DNA from: Metellina segmentata
Lineage: Eukaryota > Arthropoda > Arachnida > Araneae > Tetragnathidae
DNA length: 64,000 nt
Assembly: GCA_947359465.1 (NCBI GenBank)
Contig: OX375873.1
Coordinates: 88,334,478-88,398,477 of the forward strand
Direction: 5' to 3'
Position numbers and translations under genes: made by a program. This document shows positions 10,745 through 22,159 of this stretch, one piece after another. Within the stretch, counting starts at the first letter, position 1. Every line of letters starts with the position of its first letter. Under the pieces are notes generated by a model that worked only from the letters and a program-made list of their open reading frames with translations, searched no databases and had not been told where the DNA came from.

Positions 10745-13548
10745 AAGATATTTAAAAAAATACTATTATTTCCCCAGCAGAGAATTGTTCGTGTCATGTC
10801 GATGCCACCTATCCGAAAAAGAAACAAATGAACTATGAGGTGACATCGGAGGAAGGTCTGTGGCGACAACTTTCGCCAATTACGGAAAGAATGGAACACG
10901 GGCTTGCCGTAATGTTTGTCTTCCGCAAACTTCCAGGCGGAAAGTGTGTAGGGCCCACCCTTCCTCTTTCCATCAAGAGTTGTTTTAGCAGACATCTCGG
11001 GAGGCGGGCACTTTCCGAATTTCTTTAATGGCTCCCCGTGTAAGAAAAAGGAGACCTTGATTTACTGTTACAACGATCGATGAAGCGTTATGAGGGTTGT
11101 GCTATGAAAAATTGATTTAAGTTGTCGTTAGTTTTCAAACTCATGATAGATTGAATACTTCATTTGGTAGAGTAAAATAATGCTGTTCTTGATTATTGTT
11201 CGGGTAAAGATGCTGATATTCCTTTATAATTGTTTCGATTAATTCGTTAAATTTATTTGTGTTATCTGTCTGGAAACCCTTTTCCTGGTTAAGGTATATG
11301 ATATGGAACGAACTTTGAGGTGGATATCAAAGGAAAATTATTTATTTTTCATAACCAAGGATCGAACATATTCTTAAAATCAAAAATTTGTTTAAGGTTA
11401 GAGTGACCCGGCTATATTTATGTACAGATCTGAAATTTTTGGTACATCACGAGGATTCCATTTAACAACTGTTTCGCTCCATTACTATTGCCAAAAAAAT
11501 GTAATTTTTTAAAATTATGTCTTAAAACAATGTATATTTTAATTTTTGTGTTTTTTTTTCAAGTTGCTAGGAGCACAGCTATCTACTTTTTTTGCAATTT
11601 TTCGTCTAACTGTTTTGGCACACTAGTCAAGCTTCCCATACTAGGATATGTTATATTAGTTTAGTCCATTCTAAAAAACAAACCACCCTGTTCTAAGGTT
11701 AAAAGTATTGTGGATTAAAGGAATAACGTAATAGATAGTTTAAATATATCACAAAAGATGTGAAAGAAGTTTTATTTGATTCAACAATACTACATTTTCT
11801 ATTTTAGATCACTGCATATCACACAGAATAGATCATCAGTTGACACATTAGCAGCGACTGAAAATGAATCACTATTGATTATTAGAACTATTGATCAATA
11901 TATGCGAGGAACATCTATTTTTTTAATATAAAATCGATAATATCTAATTTAGAGTATCAATTCTTAATAATCAAGTAAAACACTAAAATTATTGAACAAA
12001 GTAAAGAATTACAAAACAAGTTGCATAAGATGCATGTTCATGGGTCATAAATTCGTACTTCAGAAAATAAACAAAACATTTTGTTTCAGCTTTTTAATTT
12101 ATCAGTTAAATTATTTGCCAATGTTAACTTTATTTACACAACTTTGACTCGTTTATTTAATGCATATAAAAACAACCTAACATTAGTTTAATAAAATAAT
12201 TGAAGTTTGTGGGTTGTGTGGTAGTTAAATTTACGTCACACTGGAGTAACATAACAGGCTATAACGTTAATTTACTGAACTGAAATTTTACTTCTTCCCA
12301 TGATGAAATAATATTTATAAATACGTGATTGATGAAGAAAGAATATTTAGAACATTTAATTTTATATTTACTTAAATTTCATAGTGGAGCACGAAAAGCT
12401 CAAACGATAAACTCATTGATCATAAAAGCGTAATTTTGCTACTCGGTATCTGGCAACCTCAGAATTATTGTTTGATTTTTTAATTTGATTGATTAACTTT
12501 TTTGGGGTATTTGAGTTGAAAACGAGATGGTTGAGATCATATTTGCGGATTCCCAAGTACTATAAATATGTGTTCTTTTTTGCTTATAAATCATTGTCTT
12601 CATCAATATTGTTCAAGTTTTTCGTCGAATTGTTTTACTTCAGAATATATTCAAGAAGTCGAAATTCAACACGCTGAAACAGATATATTTTTTCAGAATT
12701 CTGCCCTTTTTAACGATGGGGGAATTTTGTTTCTGTTTGCATTATGTATTCCGGTAAATTACCTATACCAGAAATATTATTTAGGAATAGGATTTTATTT
12801 ATTTATTTCCTGCAAAATATCACTAGACACGGGTACTTTTGTGGTGGTATCTGTATATTTCCACCAACTTTCTTCAAATCTTCGGTGCAATACGTATGTA
12901 GTAGATAATAGTGTGTAGATTAAAAAAAATAAAATTTACGAATCAAAATATTTTTAAGTGTGTAATTTGTTATTTTAAAATGACATACATTTCAAAAATA
13001 ACTTTAAAACAAGATGGGTTACGTTAAATTAAAACTGGTAGTTATACTTTGTAGTTCAAAATATATTTCAAAATTTTGATAGAGCTTTTCATTGAAAGAC
13101 GATATTAAAATAAATTTAATTTAATTTGTTTTTCGTGTTTCATGGGACTTATTGAAAGCTGTATTCCATAGTCAAGTAACTACATATATCACTCTAAATA
13201 GATACGTGCTTTCCATTTAAAAACAAAATTTATGTTCTTAAAAAGTACCATAAGGGTTCAATTTAAAACTGTATGTGCGTTGGAGAAAAGGGAATTTTTA
13301 ACAAGACTTTTTTGATCTTAGAATAATATCACACTAAGTAATTTTGAAAAATCGAAATTTTATGTCTTAAGAGTCAGAAGGTCGAGGTTGCTTACTCTAT
13401 TTATTGAAGCTGTTCTTACCCAACTTAGATGAATGTGAAACGATCATTGAAAGTGATTTTCTTGTCGTAAAAGAGCTGTAAAATTTGTTTATTAAAAAAT
13501 TGTCATCGATTGGGTTTAATTTTCTACTCTGATGACATGTATTCATAA
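10745..13548. other. Unassigned sequence with a GC-richer island at 10790-11040
   Basis: The island at 10790-11040 stands out from its AT-rich surroundings and is open on both strands (10828-11028 plus, 10741-10995 minus), but neither product is recognisable. It may be a conserved non-coding block, an old exon or part of an unknown repeat. At about 12217-12258 there is a short minus-strand SINE 3'-end fragment. The rest shows nothing recognisable. Confidence 0.4.
12215..12260 (-). repeat. SINE 3'-end fragment
   Basis: The block GTTAAATTTACGTCACACTG followed by GAGTAACATAACAGGCTAT is the reverse complement of the SINE tail seen at 47210-47250 (TTGCTGCAGTGTGAC). A matching piece occurs at 35155-35205. 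It is too short to place a head. Confidence 0.5.
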
Positions 13549-14347
13549 CAAAAGCTCTGTTATTCCACATACCACTGAATGGAATTTTCTGGAAAAAGTA
13601 CCGTTTGCTTCAAATTAAATTAGTCACTTAATGCCGTCAATTTTTAGTCCCCTTGGACAAATAGTACGCGGGTTAATATGTAGCCTATAATATCCGCAGG
13701 GTTCTAAAATATAAGTGTAGCAAATGTGTGGATTGTTCCAAAGGTGGATTAGTGTAGAGAACACAGACAAACATCAACTCTGCTTTATATATCTAACAGA
13801 AGTTCCGTTATTCCACCTGCAGCTGAATGGAATTTTCAAGAATAATTGCGTTTACTTCAAACTAAATTAGTAACGAATGTTGTAACAATTTAACATACTC
13901 ATATTGATGATGAAATTCGAAAATATCGTATACTAGGAGAAAGAATGGCACAATGAAAACATATTCATAGGAAAACTAAGTGCAAGACTATCCACTGAAA
14001 ATTCGCCATTTTTAATGAAATTGAATGCACGGAAATGTTTGTAGTCACTCGCAAACTTAAAATCAACTTCAACAGAAGTGTGACGAATATGAAATGGATT
14101 ATATGGTTGGATACAATATATATATATGCCTATTTGAATCCGAAGTAAATTGTAGAAGCAACGGAGAAGTTAAAATGGTATTAAATTTTTTCCCCCGTAC
14201 ACTTAAATGATGCTATTTATTATTTTATAAAATTATTTTATGAAAAAGAATTAATGATGTCAATCAACTAACTAACTATAACTGTCAAAATAATTTCAAT
14301 CAACATATTATTAATTCAACCCGAGCAAAGCCGGGTCTTTCTGCTAG
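13549..14347 (+). mobile_element. Helitron 3' portion
   Basis: The right end is diagnostic: an imperfect hairpin ACCCGAGCAAAGCCGGGT, then TCTTTCTG, then CTAG at 14344-14347 followed by T, as Helitrons end with a hairpin before CTRR. Upstream, 13549-13640 and 13797-13880 are direct repeats (TGTTATTCCAC, TGAATGGAATTTTC, TTCAAACTAAATTAGT). I did not find a convincing 5' TC terminus, so the start given is only where the repeated internal block begins. No Rep/helicase coding is seen. Confidence 0.6.
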
Positions 14348-17300
14348 TCCTTTATATTCGTAAGTACGGTTTCCGAAATCAACAACCAGAAAAACTTTCA
14401 TACCTAAAAATCATGATTAGAGGTTTTTGATTTTTATATAATTTTAAACTATACACTTCATAAAAAGTTTTATCCTTGTTAAGAAACTCACTTTTAATTA
14501 ATCGCCTGCCCACTCAATTAACTTTGTCCTTTGAGTATGTAGTTTAAATATAAAGACTTCGGATAATTTAAATTTCTTAAACAATGTAAAGTATTCTGAA
14601 ATGAAGTTTATTTCTTGAAGATGAGCACAAATATTGTTTAACAAACACGAGACAGAATTTTTAAACGGATTAATAGCATAAAGCTTTTTTATCTTGATTT
14701 TTTCGCATACAAGTTTAATAAGAATTACCAAAATAAAATATATAACAATTTTAAGAATTTAAATTTTGATACATATTTATTTTTCAGTAAAAAATTGGTT
14801 AATCGAATTAAAATAGTATATAATTGTATAAAATATATTTCGACACAATATAAAACCAAAGGATTATTAAATTTTCGCCTAAGATCTGTCTTAAAACATT
14901 TTTATAAGTTACTCATTTAAAAAGCAAAGATTAGAATATATTTTAAACGGCACCTTAAATAATTTTTGATGATTTTAAATGGAGATAATCTGTGGCTTAA
15001 TAATTAACACAAATATTTATTATCGAGTTTTTAATGATATTTTTAAAACTATCTTTGATCATGTTTAAGATGAGAGTAATAATTAATTCAAACAAATTTG
15101 TACTAATGAGTTATTTTAATGACATTTTGCGCGAAAAATTCAGCCAGGCATTTGGATGCATTTTATGCATTATCATTTCATTCAGATTTCATGAAGAAAT
15201 CAGTATTCAATCAAGCAATCAAGATATCAGTATACGGGATTTGAATAAAGCAGTTGCATAGTCGAAAGAACTAACTGCAAACTATGAACAATTCCTGTAG
15301 TAATTTTTATACTATTTTGAAACATAATATCTGGTATCAAATGAATGGAAATTTGAAAATACCTTGACATTTAATGCTTGCGATGCTCATCAAAAATTCT
15401 GTAACGAACATGCTACATGTATGTTAATAATTACAATCAATAAAGATACGAGTGTAAATTCGTTTTTTTTTTTTTTTTTTTTTCATTATGCTCTAGATGA
15501 GTTACTTTGCAAATTGTTTCTTCCACAAAACAAACCTTTTGTGAAGAAAAGAACGTTTTAAAAATTTATACTTAAGATGAATCTTAGATATTGCCATCTG
15601 CCCATTATGATAATGGTAAACTGAACTATAATTATCTTATAAGGATGCAGTATATTCTTTGCTTTAACTAAAGTTAAATCGATTTCTATACAGGATTTTG
15701 GTTCTTTGAATTTTGTTTGTCTTAACATGCGTATTCTCTATTGTAAAATGCGCCTTAAAAAGACGAGGCCTAATTTTGATCCATGCAGTCAACAACTTGG
15801 ATCTTTAAAAGCCAATTTATAATTCATTTTTATTCATTGATTAAATTCAAGATTGAATTACAAGTTTATTATTTCTTCCTCAAATATATATTCTTTTCAT
15901 TTGTAGTACAATGTTTGTTGCGTGCGTTCAGCAACTCACCGGTGTCTCAAAGTTCAATAAAGAATTATGAAAAGAGCATAAAACACACACACTATGCTTC
16001 TATTGGGCGATCTATGGAATTACTAAATGCAAGAATTCTATCAAAGTTAAACTTTTGATTCTGAAACATAAACCAAAAATTCGTGTTGCCATCTGCACAA
16101 CTCTAAATTAATAAAACAAACGATCTTCAACAGTTATTCCGCGGCGTCAATAATCCAATATTTAATTGCAAATGATATTTAAAAATCTTGTTCAACTGAA
16201 ATTGTTTTCAATGTTTAACTTTTTACATCTTGGAATTTCTATCTCTTTTATCGTTACTTTACAAACACATCATTACTAAGTCTGACTTTTTTCCCATTCG
16301 GTTCTCTATTCCACTCCATATATTTTCATGGGCATCATTCTTCTTATAAGATAAAGAGGATGCTTCTGGACAGACCTTTAAGCTGCTTGTCGATGAAAAA
16401 AGATACACCGGTTCTCCAGTACCATTACGTGATGCCTAGAGCACCCTCTAGAGGGGGTGGAATTACATGCGCTTAATCTCGGGAGGAATCGTCTGGCAAA
16501 CAAAATACTGTGTTGTTAATTGTCACATTGCTGAATTAATTGACCATTACATTTGCGTGCGAAAGATTTGGCTGGTTCGTGGTCGATTTCGGAGCAAGGA
16601 TAATTTACTGTGAAGTCGTCAACGATAACGTCTTAATCAGTTGTCAATTCCTAATACAATGCAGTAAAACAGATAATTATCGTTGGTGCATTATCTGCCA
16701 CTTCTTTGGAATGCTTTTGTGTAAAAACTTAGATAGTGATCAATAAAAAGAAATGTGGGTTTTCAAATATGCTCGTTTGCGTTTCCTAATACCGAATGCT
16801 GAAAATAGTCTAAAGAGAACTGTTACGTATGTCTTGTAATACTGAAATAATAGTGTAACTACAAGGCCAAGAAGTCGTTTAATACTTATAAAGAGACATC
16901 GCAACATACAAGCATGAGAACGATACGAATAGCGTAAAGACTCAGAGGCAACTCACTCACTGCGTATTATAAAAAGGATTGCACCCGCCAAATGAACTGA
17001 TAAGAATATGTATGCAAGAAACAGTAATGTAAGCACAGTAACTCTTAAATCTAAAAGCAGAAAAGAGCAACAACAAAAAAACACCAGTCATGTACGACTC
17101 ATTAATATTTACGCTAGAGAGAGAGAGAGAGACATTTGAAGGAAATTTGCAACAGTAACTTTTTCTAGTGTTACTTCCAATGTAGGATATTCGACTCAGA
17201 AAAATTTTATGTGTAAAAGCAATATTATATGTAAAAGAAATTTTATATGTTTAAGAAATGTTATATGTATAAGAACTGGTATGTTAAAGAAACTTCATAT

Positions 17301-18424
17301 GCATAAGACCTTTATATGTTGAAGAAACTGTATACGTATAAAAAAATTGTAGTAATCCATAATGTTGATCTTTGAAGCTAACTCGCCACTCTGTAACAAA
17401 AATAAACATTAATTTGAATTATTTTATGATTTTGTTTAGGCCGTTTCATTACTTAGCTTTTTATGTAATTATTTATTGCTGGTCACATTCTTAAGTTACA
17501 TTGGCTAAATAAAATTAGTTCTTCCTTTAACAATCTGAAACTCATTAAATACTTACCAGAATTCGAGAATGATGCACAACATAAATTACTTTTCGGCGAA
17601 GTACTTTTCAGCGAAAAAAAGCTCTGAAAAGAGAGCCCAAGAAGATAAATTCAAAATATGTTCTTAAGTGATTTCAAAGCATATTCTGAAGCCTGTCAGT
17701 CTTGTTTGAAAACTACTGGTATATAAGTTCTAAAAAAACAACTGTGCATTAGAATGATCCCAAACCATTAACAAATACGTAAAAAACATACACTTCCTGT
17801 ATAAGCTGATGGCTTATAAAATAACCGTGACGAATTCGAATAACAACACATCTCGTTTTTGTACCAAACCTTCAAAGCATTTTATGTTCGTTTCAACTGT
17901 AAATAGAAAAAGAGTAAATAATAAAAAGATCAGGCAATTTCCATGAGTGAACTATTCCTTTCAACAGATGTTGCTGACATCAATAGCCGAGAACTTTCCT
18001 AAAATGGAAAGAGAATCTGAAGAATTGCTCTGTGAACGAGAAAAAACGCCGAGTAACAACGGAATAAAAAGAAAAAAAAATTCACTAGATCTGAAAAAAT
18101 ATCATTGTTAGTGAAATGCTAGATTGAAACGAGCAGTATTGGCTTGAAATTTCAAAATACTTCTTCGATTGTGATGTCTTCGATCTGAAGCAAGCTGGCA
18201 AGCAATGCTTTGTGAAAAGGGATGATACCATCAGTAACACTTCTAAGTCTCTCTACCTACCTAATACTGTAGGAATCTGTACTCACACAAAGATTCCATT
18301 TAGATATAGAGATGGGGGAACAGGCAGGTAGTTGAATTTATGTATACATCACACAGAAGCAACATAAATGGCTACTGGTGACTGTCCGGAAAGAATCCTG
18401 AATGTAAATTTACGCTTTTGAAAG
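14348..18424. other. Unassigned AT-rich sequence with simple repeats
   Basis: It contains a 21-nt T run at 15463-15483, a (GA)n tract at 17115-17132 and a degenerate short tandem at 17205-17345. A GC-richer unique stretch lies at 16340-16640. No recognisable transposon or gene. The many short open frames here lack domains. Confidence 0.45.
17205..17345 (+). repeat. Degenerate short tandem repeat
   Basis: Units resembling TTATATGTANAAGAAAT recur about every 20-26 bp (TTATATGTAAAAGAAATT, TTATATGTTTAAGAAATG, TTATATGTATAAGAACT, CTTCATATGCATAAGACC). The period is irregular and the copies are diverged. Confidence 0.6.
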
Positions 18425-18530
18425 ACCACTGTCAATCCGAACCACAGTCAGATGACTAGGTCATCACATGAGCTGTCAAAACTTCACTCCAAACTTCCAT
18501 GCCAAGGTGAGAGGGGGGGAACAGGGTCTA
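18425..18530 (-). repeat. SINE body fragment
   Basis: On the minus strand it reads ATGGAAGTTTGGAGTGAAGT, then a GATGACCTAGTCATCTGACT-like module and a GTGGTTCGGATTG stretch, the order seen in the other SINE copies. The match is degraded and both ends are unclear. Confidence 0.45.
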
Positions 18531-18831
18531 TGATCTGGGTGGGAAGGATCTATTGGTTTCAGATACTCAGATCTCGCCATTCCTAAGAGCATGGTAATGA
18601 GATGTATTGGGATGAGGAACAATTATTTTCATTTTACATAATCGAAATAATTGTGGATTTTGTTTGTCGGTCTACTGTCATTTGGATTCCTAAACATTTT
18701 TAATTTTTGTTTCTTTCTCTTATGTTATGTTGTTGTATTTATCTGAAGAATCTGGGAAAGCGTTATATTCCCAAAAGGGGGGGGGGCACCTAGTCGACAG
18801 GTGATTGCTTTCTAGAATTGAGGTCGATATA

Positions 18832-20220
18832 CTGGTTCGTAAACTGTTCAGAAAAAATTGAAAGGGTGACAGTATCCATCAAGACAATCAATATTTGCAA
18901 TGAACCTATGGTCGCAATCCACTCAGAGTGTCCGAAATACGTAGAGTAAACTATCCACGTTGAAGTTTCAATAGTGAAAAAAAGAGACATAACGTAGTTG
19001 CAAATCTCGTGCAGATAAGTGAAAGACTCAATTGAGTCTCAAAGTGACGTCTAAGGGATTCGTTGCACAGTTCGCACCGGCGAATGAAAGATTGGCGTAC
19101 CTTCTTGTAGATTGGTATTGATCTTAATAGCTGTAACAAGGACTCTTGTGACGAGATTTTCAGCAGAGTTTACACGTATCTCGTACATCAATGATTTGAT
19201 GTGGCCCCACAAGAAGAAGTCCAGTGGATTTAGGTTCGGTGAGTGTGCAGGTCACACCACTGGTCCACCAAGTCAAATCCACCGTCCGCGATATCTGGAA
19301 TTGAGAACATTTCTATCCGGTGTGCTAGGGCTACATCATACAGTAACCACATATCCTTCGGTGTTGTGTGCGGAACAGGCAGCAACAATTTAGGTAGCAC
19401 TTCCTCCAGGAAGACACGATAGGCTGCGCCTGTCAGGTGTTCGGGCAACAGGTACGGTCCAATCAGCCAATCGTCAAGGATACCTGCCCAGATATTTATG
19501 GCAAATCTCTGCTGGTTTTTACGGTTGACAGTAGCGTGGATATTGTTTCAGACAAGATATCTTCGTTTCGAGTGTTGAAAAGCAAACTTTCCCGGATAAA
19601 CGAAGTTTCATCAGGAAATAACACGAACGCTGGAAATTGCGGATTTTTATTTTTCTTCTGGAGCATCCAGCTCACAAACTCTAATCGTCGAGGATATTCT
19701 GCTGTATTTAAATCTCGGGCTTTCTGCACGTGGAAAAGGTGCATACGTGCCTCGTGTACAACATTCCACTTCGTTTTGTGACAAACACCAAGTTCGGATG
19801 CCCCCTATCGCGTACTTGTAGGCGTTGCTGCGAAACTCTTCAAGACTCTTCCATTTTAGGCCTCCTCACACTTCTCGCATATCCCATGTCACTCTTTGGG
19901 ATAGCGAACGAGCCCGTTTCCCACAGTTTACTTCAGCCGGCTTCGACCTTCATCAACCTTGATCCTCTGCAAGTGGTGTCAATGTTCGCACAAGACATTT
20001 GCATTCAGCGGATGCCTCACGGGGATATTCTGGAGAAGTTCTACTTTTCTGGCAAAGCATAAATTGAGGTCAGAAGTGATGACTTGTGATTGTTGGACGT
20101 GTTTCTAAGTTTCACTTTTCTGACAATTTGAGTGTATTGCGAACATAGGTTCCACAGCAGATATCCGTCGTCTTGATAAGTACTATTACCACATTTTTTA
20201 AACAGTTTACGAACATCCTG
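18832..20220 (-). mobile_element. Mariner-like element (about 1.39 kb), minus strand
   Basis: The two ends share TTCGTAAACTGTT in inverted orientation: from 18832 (CTGGTTCGTAAACTG) and, complemented, ending at 20220 (CAGGATGTTCGTAAACTG). The left end has lost three bases. TA flanks both ends (18830-18831 and 20221-20222), as expected for Tc1/mariner insertion. The length and the enclosed transposase fit one element. A SINE begins 16 bp beyond the right end. Confidence 0.75.
19020..20030 (-). pseudogene. Mariner-like transposase, frameshifted
   Basis: The minus strand carries three consecutive pieces of one transposase. From about 19744 it reads HLFHVQKARDLNTAEYPRRL and then FPDETSF with the first catalytic Asp. 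The next piece (19448 to 19230) has LTGAAYRVFLEEVLPKLL and DMWLLYDVALAH with the second Asp. After a frameshift it reads SPNLNPLDFFLWGHIKSLMY with the third acidic residue as Asp, and then KVRQSFIRRCELCNESLRRH, the usual C-terminus. Upstream (to about 20030) only scraps such as IPVRHPLNANVLCEH remain, so much of the DNA-binding half is lost. The catalytic residues are present but no frame is continuous. Confidence 0.85.
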
Positions 20221-20235
20221 TATTGACTTTACCAA

Positions 20236-20505
20236 GCCGACCAACCGGTAGAGTGGTTAAGGTGTTAGCCTCTAGATAGGAAGAATCCGGGTCAGGGCAT
20301 GGATGCTTGAAAGCGTATGATGTAGAGGCGGCTGGTGCATCTTAAATATGTCGTGGCTGAAAGTCCTCACGTTGGTTTCGTGTGGAAGTTTGGAGAGTTT
20401 GGTGCCATGTCAGAAGTTACCTCGTCATCTGACCGTGGTTCAAAATTACGTGGTGATAATACACCGAATGGCTTAGGCCGGGACGGTGGTAACTACACTG
20501 GTGAA
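20236..20505 (+). mobile_element. tRNA-headed SINE
   Basis: The head GCCGACCAACCGGTAGAGTG plus GTTAAGGTGTTAGCCTC is tRNA-like and contains an A-box (TAGAGTGGTTAAGG). The B-box region is damaged (AATCCGGGTCAGG). The body follows: CTGGTGCATCTTAAATATGT, GTGTGGAAGTTTGGAGAG, CCTCGTCATCTGACCGTGG and TTCAAAATTACGTGGTG. It ends near TAACTACACTGGTGAAATAA. It does not fold as a full tRNA because the acceptor arms do not pair. I could not define a target duplication. Confidence 0.8.
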
Positions 20506-20764
20506 ATAAATTAAGAAAATTTGCATATTTTATCGAATTTCATGAAAAGAGCTGAACTGAATGCACAACCACTGCTTCTAGACAAAAATGCAAATCTTGT
20601 ACGTCAAATACGTAAGCGTACACGTGTGTGTAGACGGAGCCAGTAGAGAAACAGGCTTTATAAGCGCGCGTAAGTTAAGACGCATTTCGTTCGCTAGCAC
20701 AACTCGTCGAATTTCTTGGTGTTATTTTGCAGCAATCGGTTAATTTCAAATTGTAACAGTAAAA

Positions 20765-21790
20765 ATGAGTAACCACCAACGTTTAGATGACGGAATGAGG
20801 TGGCGAATTGTGGGGAGGCTAGAAGCTCAAGTCCAAATTTGTAGAGAGTTCAATTTAACGACCAGCGTCGTGTTTAACTTATGGAAACAGTTCCAGGATA
20901 CCGGATCCATCGAGAGTAAGCCTAGGCAAGGTCGTCCAAGAGCCACGACGGCCAGAGAAGATCGCTATTTGTCGATTATAGCGAGGCGTAACAGGAGTGG
21001 TACAGCTTCTCAGCTCTCTCGTGACTTGTATGCAGCCACAGGAACCCGTGTATCAAGGGTGACTGTTTCCAAGACTTCATGAGAGAGGGTTGTTCGCAAG
21101 AAGACCTGCTGTTCGCGTCTCTCTCACTTCTACGAACAGGAGAATCCGTTTATCATGGTGCAGAGAGCATAGAGATTGGAGTATGGATCAATGGGCACAG
21201 TTCTCTTCACTGATGAGTCCCGGTTCAGACTAAACACCGATTCACGCCGTACGTTTATATGGAGAGAACCAGGGACCCGCTAATTACCCACCAATGTCCG
21301 CGAAATCGACCATTATGGTGGAGGAGGTTTAATGGTCTGGGCAGGCATCATGTTGGATGGCCGCACACCTCTTTATGTCTTTGAAAGAGGCAGTGTGACT
21401 GGTGTGAGGTATAGGGATGAGGTCTTGGAGCCCTATGTTCGCCTTTTCAGGGGTGCAGTTGTCCTTGAGTTAATTTTAATGGACGATAACGCGAGGCCAC
21501 ATAGAGCTCTTCTGGTCGACGAATTTCTAGAGAGTGAGAGAGGGAGGATTCGCCGGATGGATTGGCCATACAGATCTCCAGACCTTAACCCTATAGAGCA
21601 TGTCTGGGACGCTCTGGGGAGGGCAATTGCCACTCGCAACCCCCCTCCGAGAACCATCCAGGGAATGAAAACAGCGGTTCTGAACGCGTGGGACCAATTG
21701 CCACAGGAAATGATAAACTGCCTTATTTCAAGTATGAAATCACACTGCGAGACCTGTATATCTGTAAGAGTGGACAATACCCCCTATTAA
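20765..21790 (+). pseudogene. Tc1-like transposase, frameshifted, with one in-frame stop
   Basis: Starting at ATG 20765, residues 10-47 form the first HTH (MRWRIVGRLEAQ, then VVFNLWKQFQDTG), followed by the linker KPRQGRPRATT and the second HTH up to RVTVSK. A frameshift near 21070 moves the reading into the +1 frame (RLHERGLFARRPAVR to HRDWSMDQWAQ). A second near 21203 returns to the first frame at LFTDESRF, with the first catalytic Asp at 21212. A TAA at 21281 interrupts before GGGGLMVWAG. The 152-codon remainder has LILMDDNARPHRA (second Asp) and SPDLNPIEHVWDALG (Glu), the DD34E pattern of Tc1. It is nearly complete but inactive. The TIRs were not identified. Confidence 0.9.
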
Positions 21791-22011
21791 CCCATTTTTT
21801 TGTTTATTCTGCAACCGCTGTTTCATACCTTCCGACTCCAACGAGTGTTACGCTTGATCATGCGTGTGTATTACAATTATTGAATGGTTATTTGTTTTGT
21901 ATTGTATCAATGTATGTATATATCAAATTTCATTAAAATTGGTACAGTAGTTCTAGATATAATCGACCAAGCGTGGAAATTCTCTTAATTTCTTACACCA
22001 TTATAGTTCAA
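21791..22011. other. Short spacer between the Tc1 relic and a Helitron
   Basis: This may include the decayed 3' flank of the Tc1 element. Nothing else is seen. Confidence 0.4.
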
Positions 22012-22159
22012 CTAGAGGGCTGAAGCCCCCTGCTCGCTGACGCTCGCCAACCCCCGGAACTGCAAGCAGTTCCCTCCGCATCGCTCCGCGATCCGAGCTC
22101 ACTTCGCTCGCCCATAGGACACTACAATTCTTTAGTCTAGCTTAAAAGGGGCCCAATTT

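Noticed and set aside
10741..11028. Overlapping open frames on both strands as an exon
   Set aside because: Neither strand gives a recognisable peptide or credible splice sites; kept only as a compositional island.
12568..12918. 116-codon open frame as a gene
   Set aside because: The composition is that of AT-rich non-coding DNA, overlaps another open frame, and no domain is recognisable.
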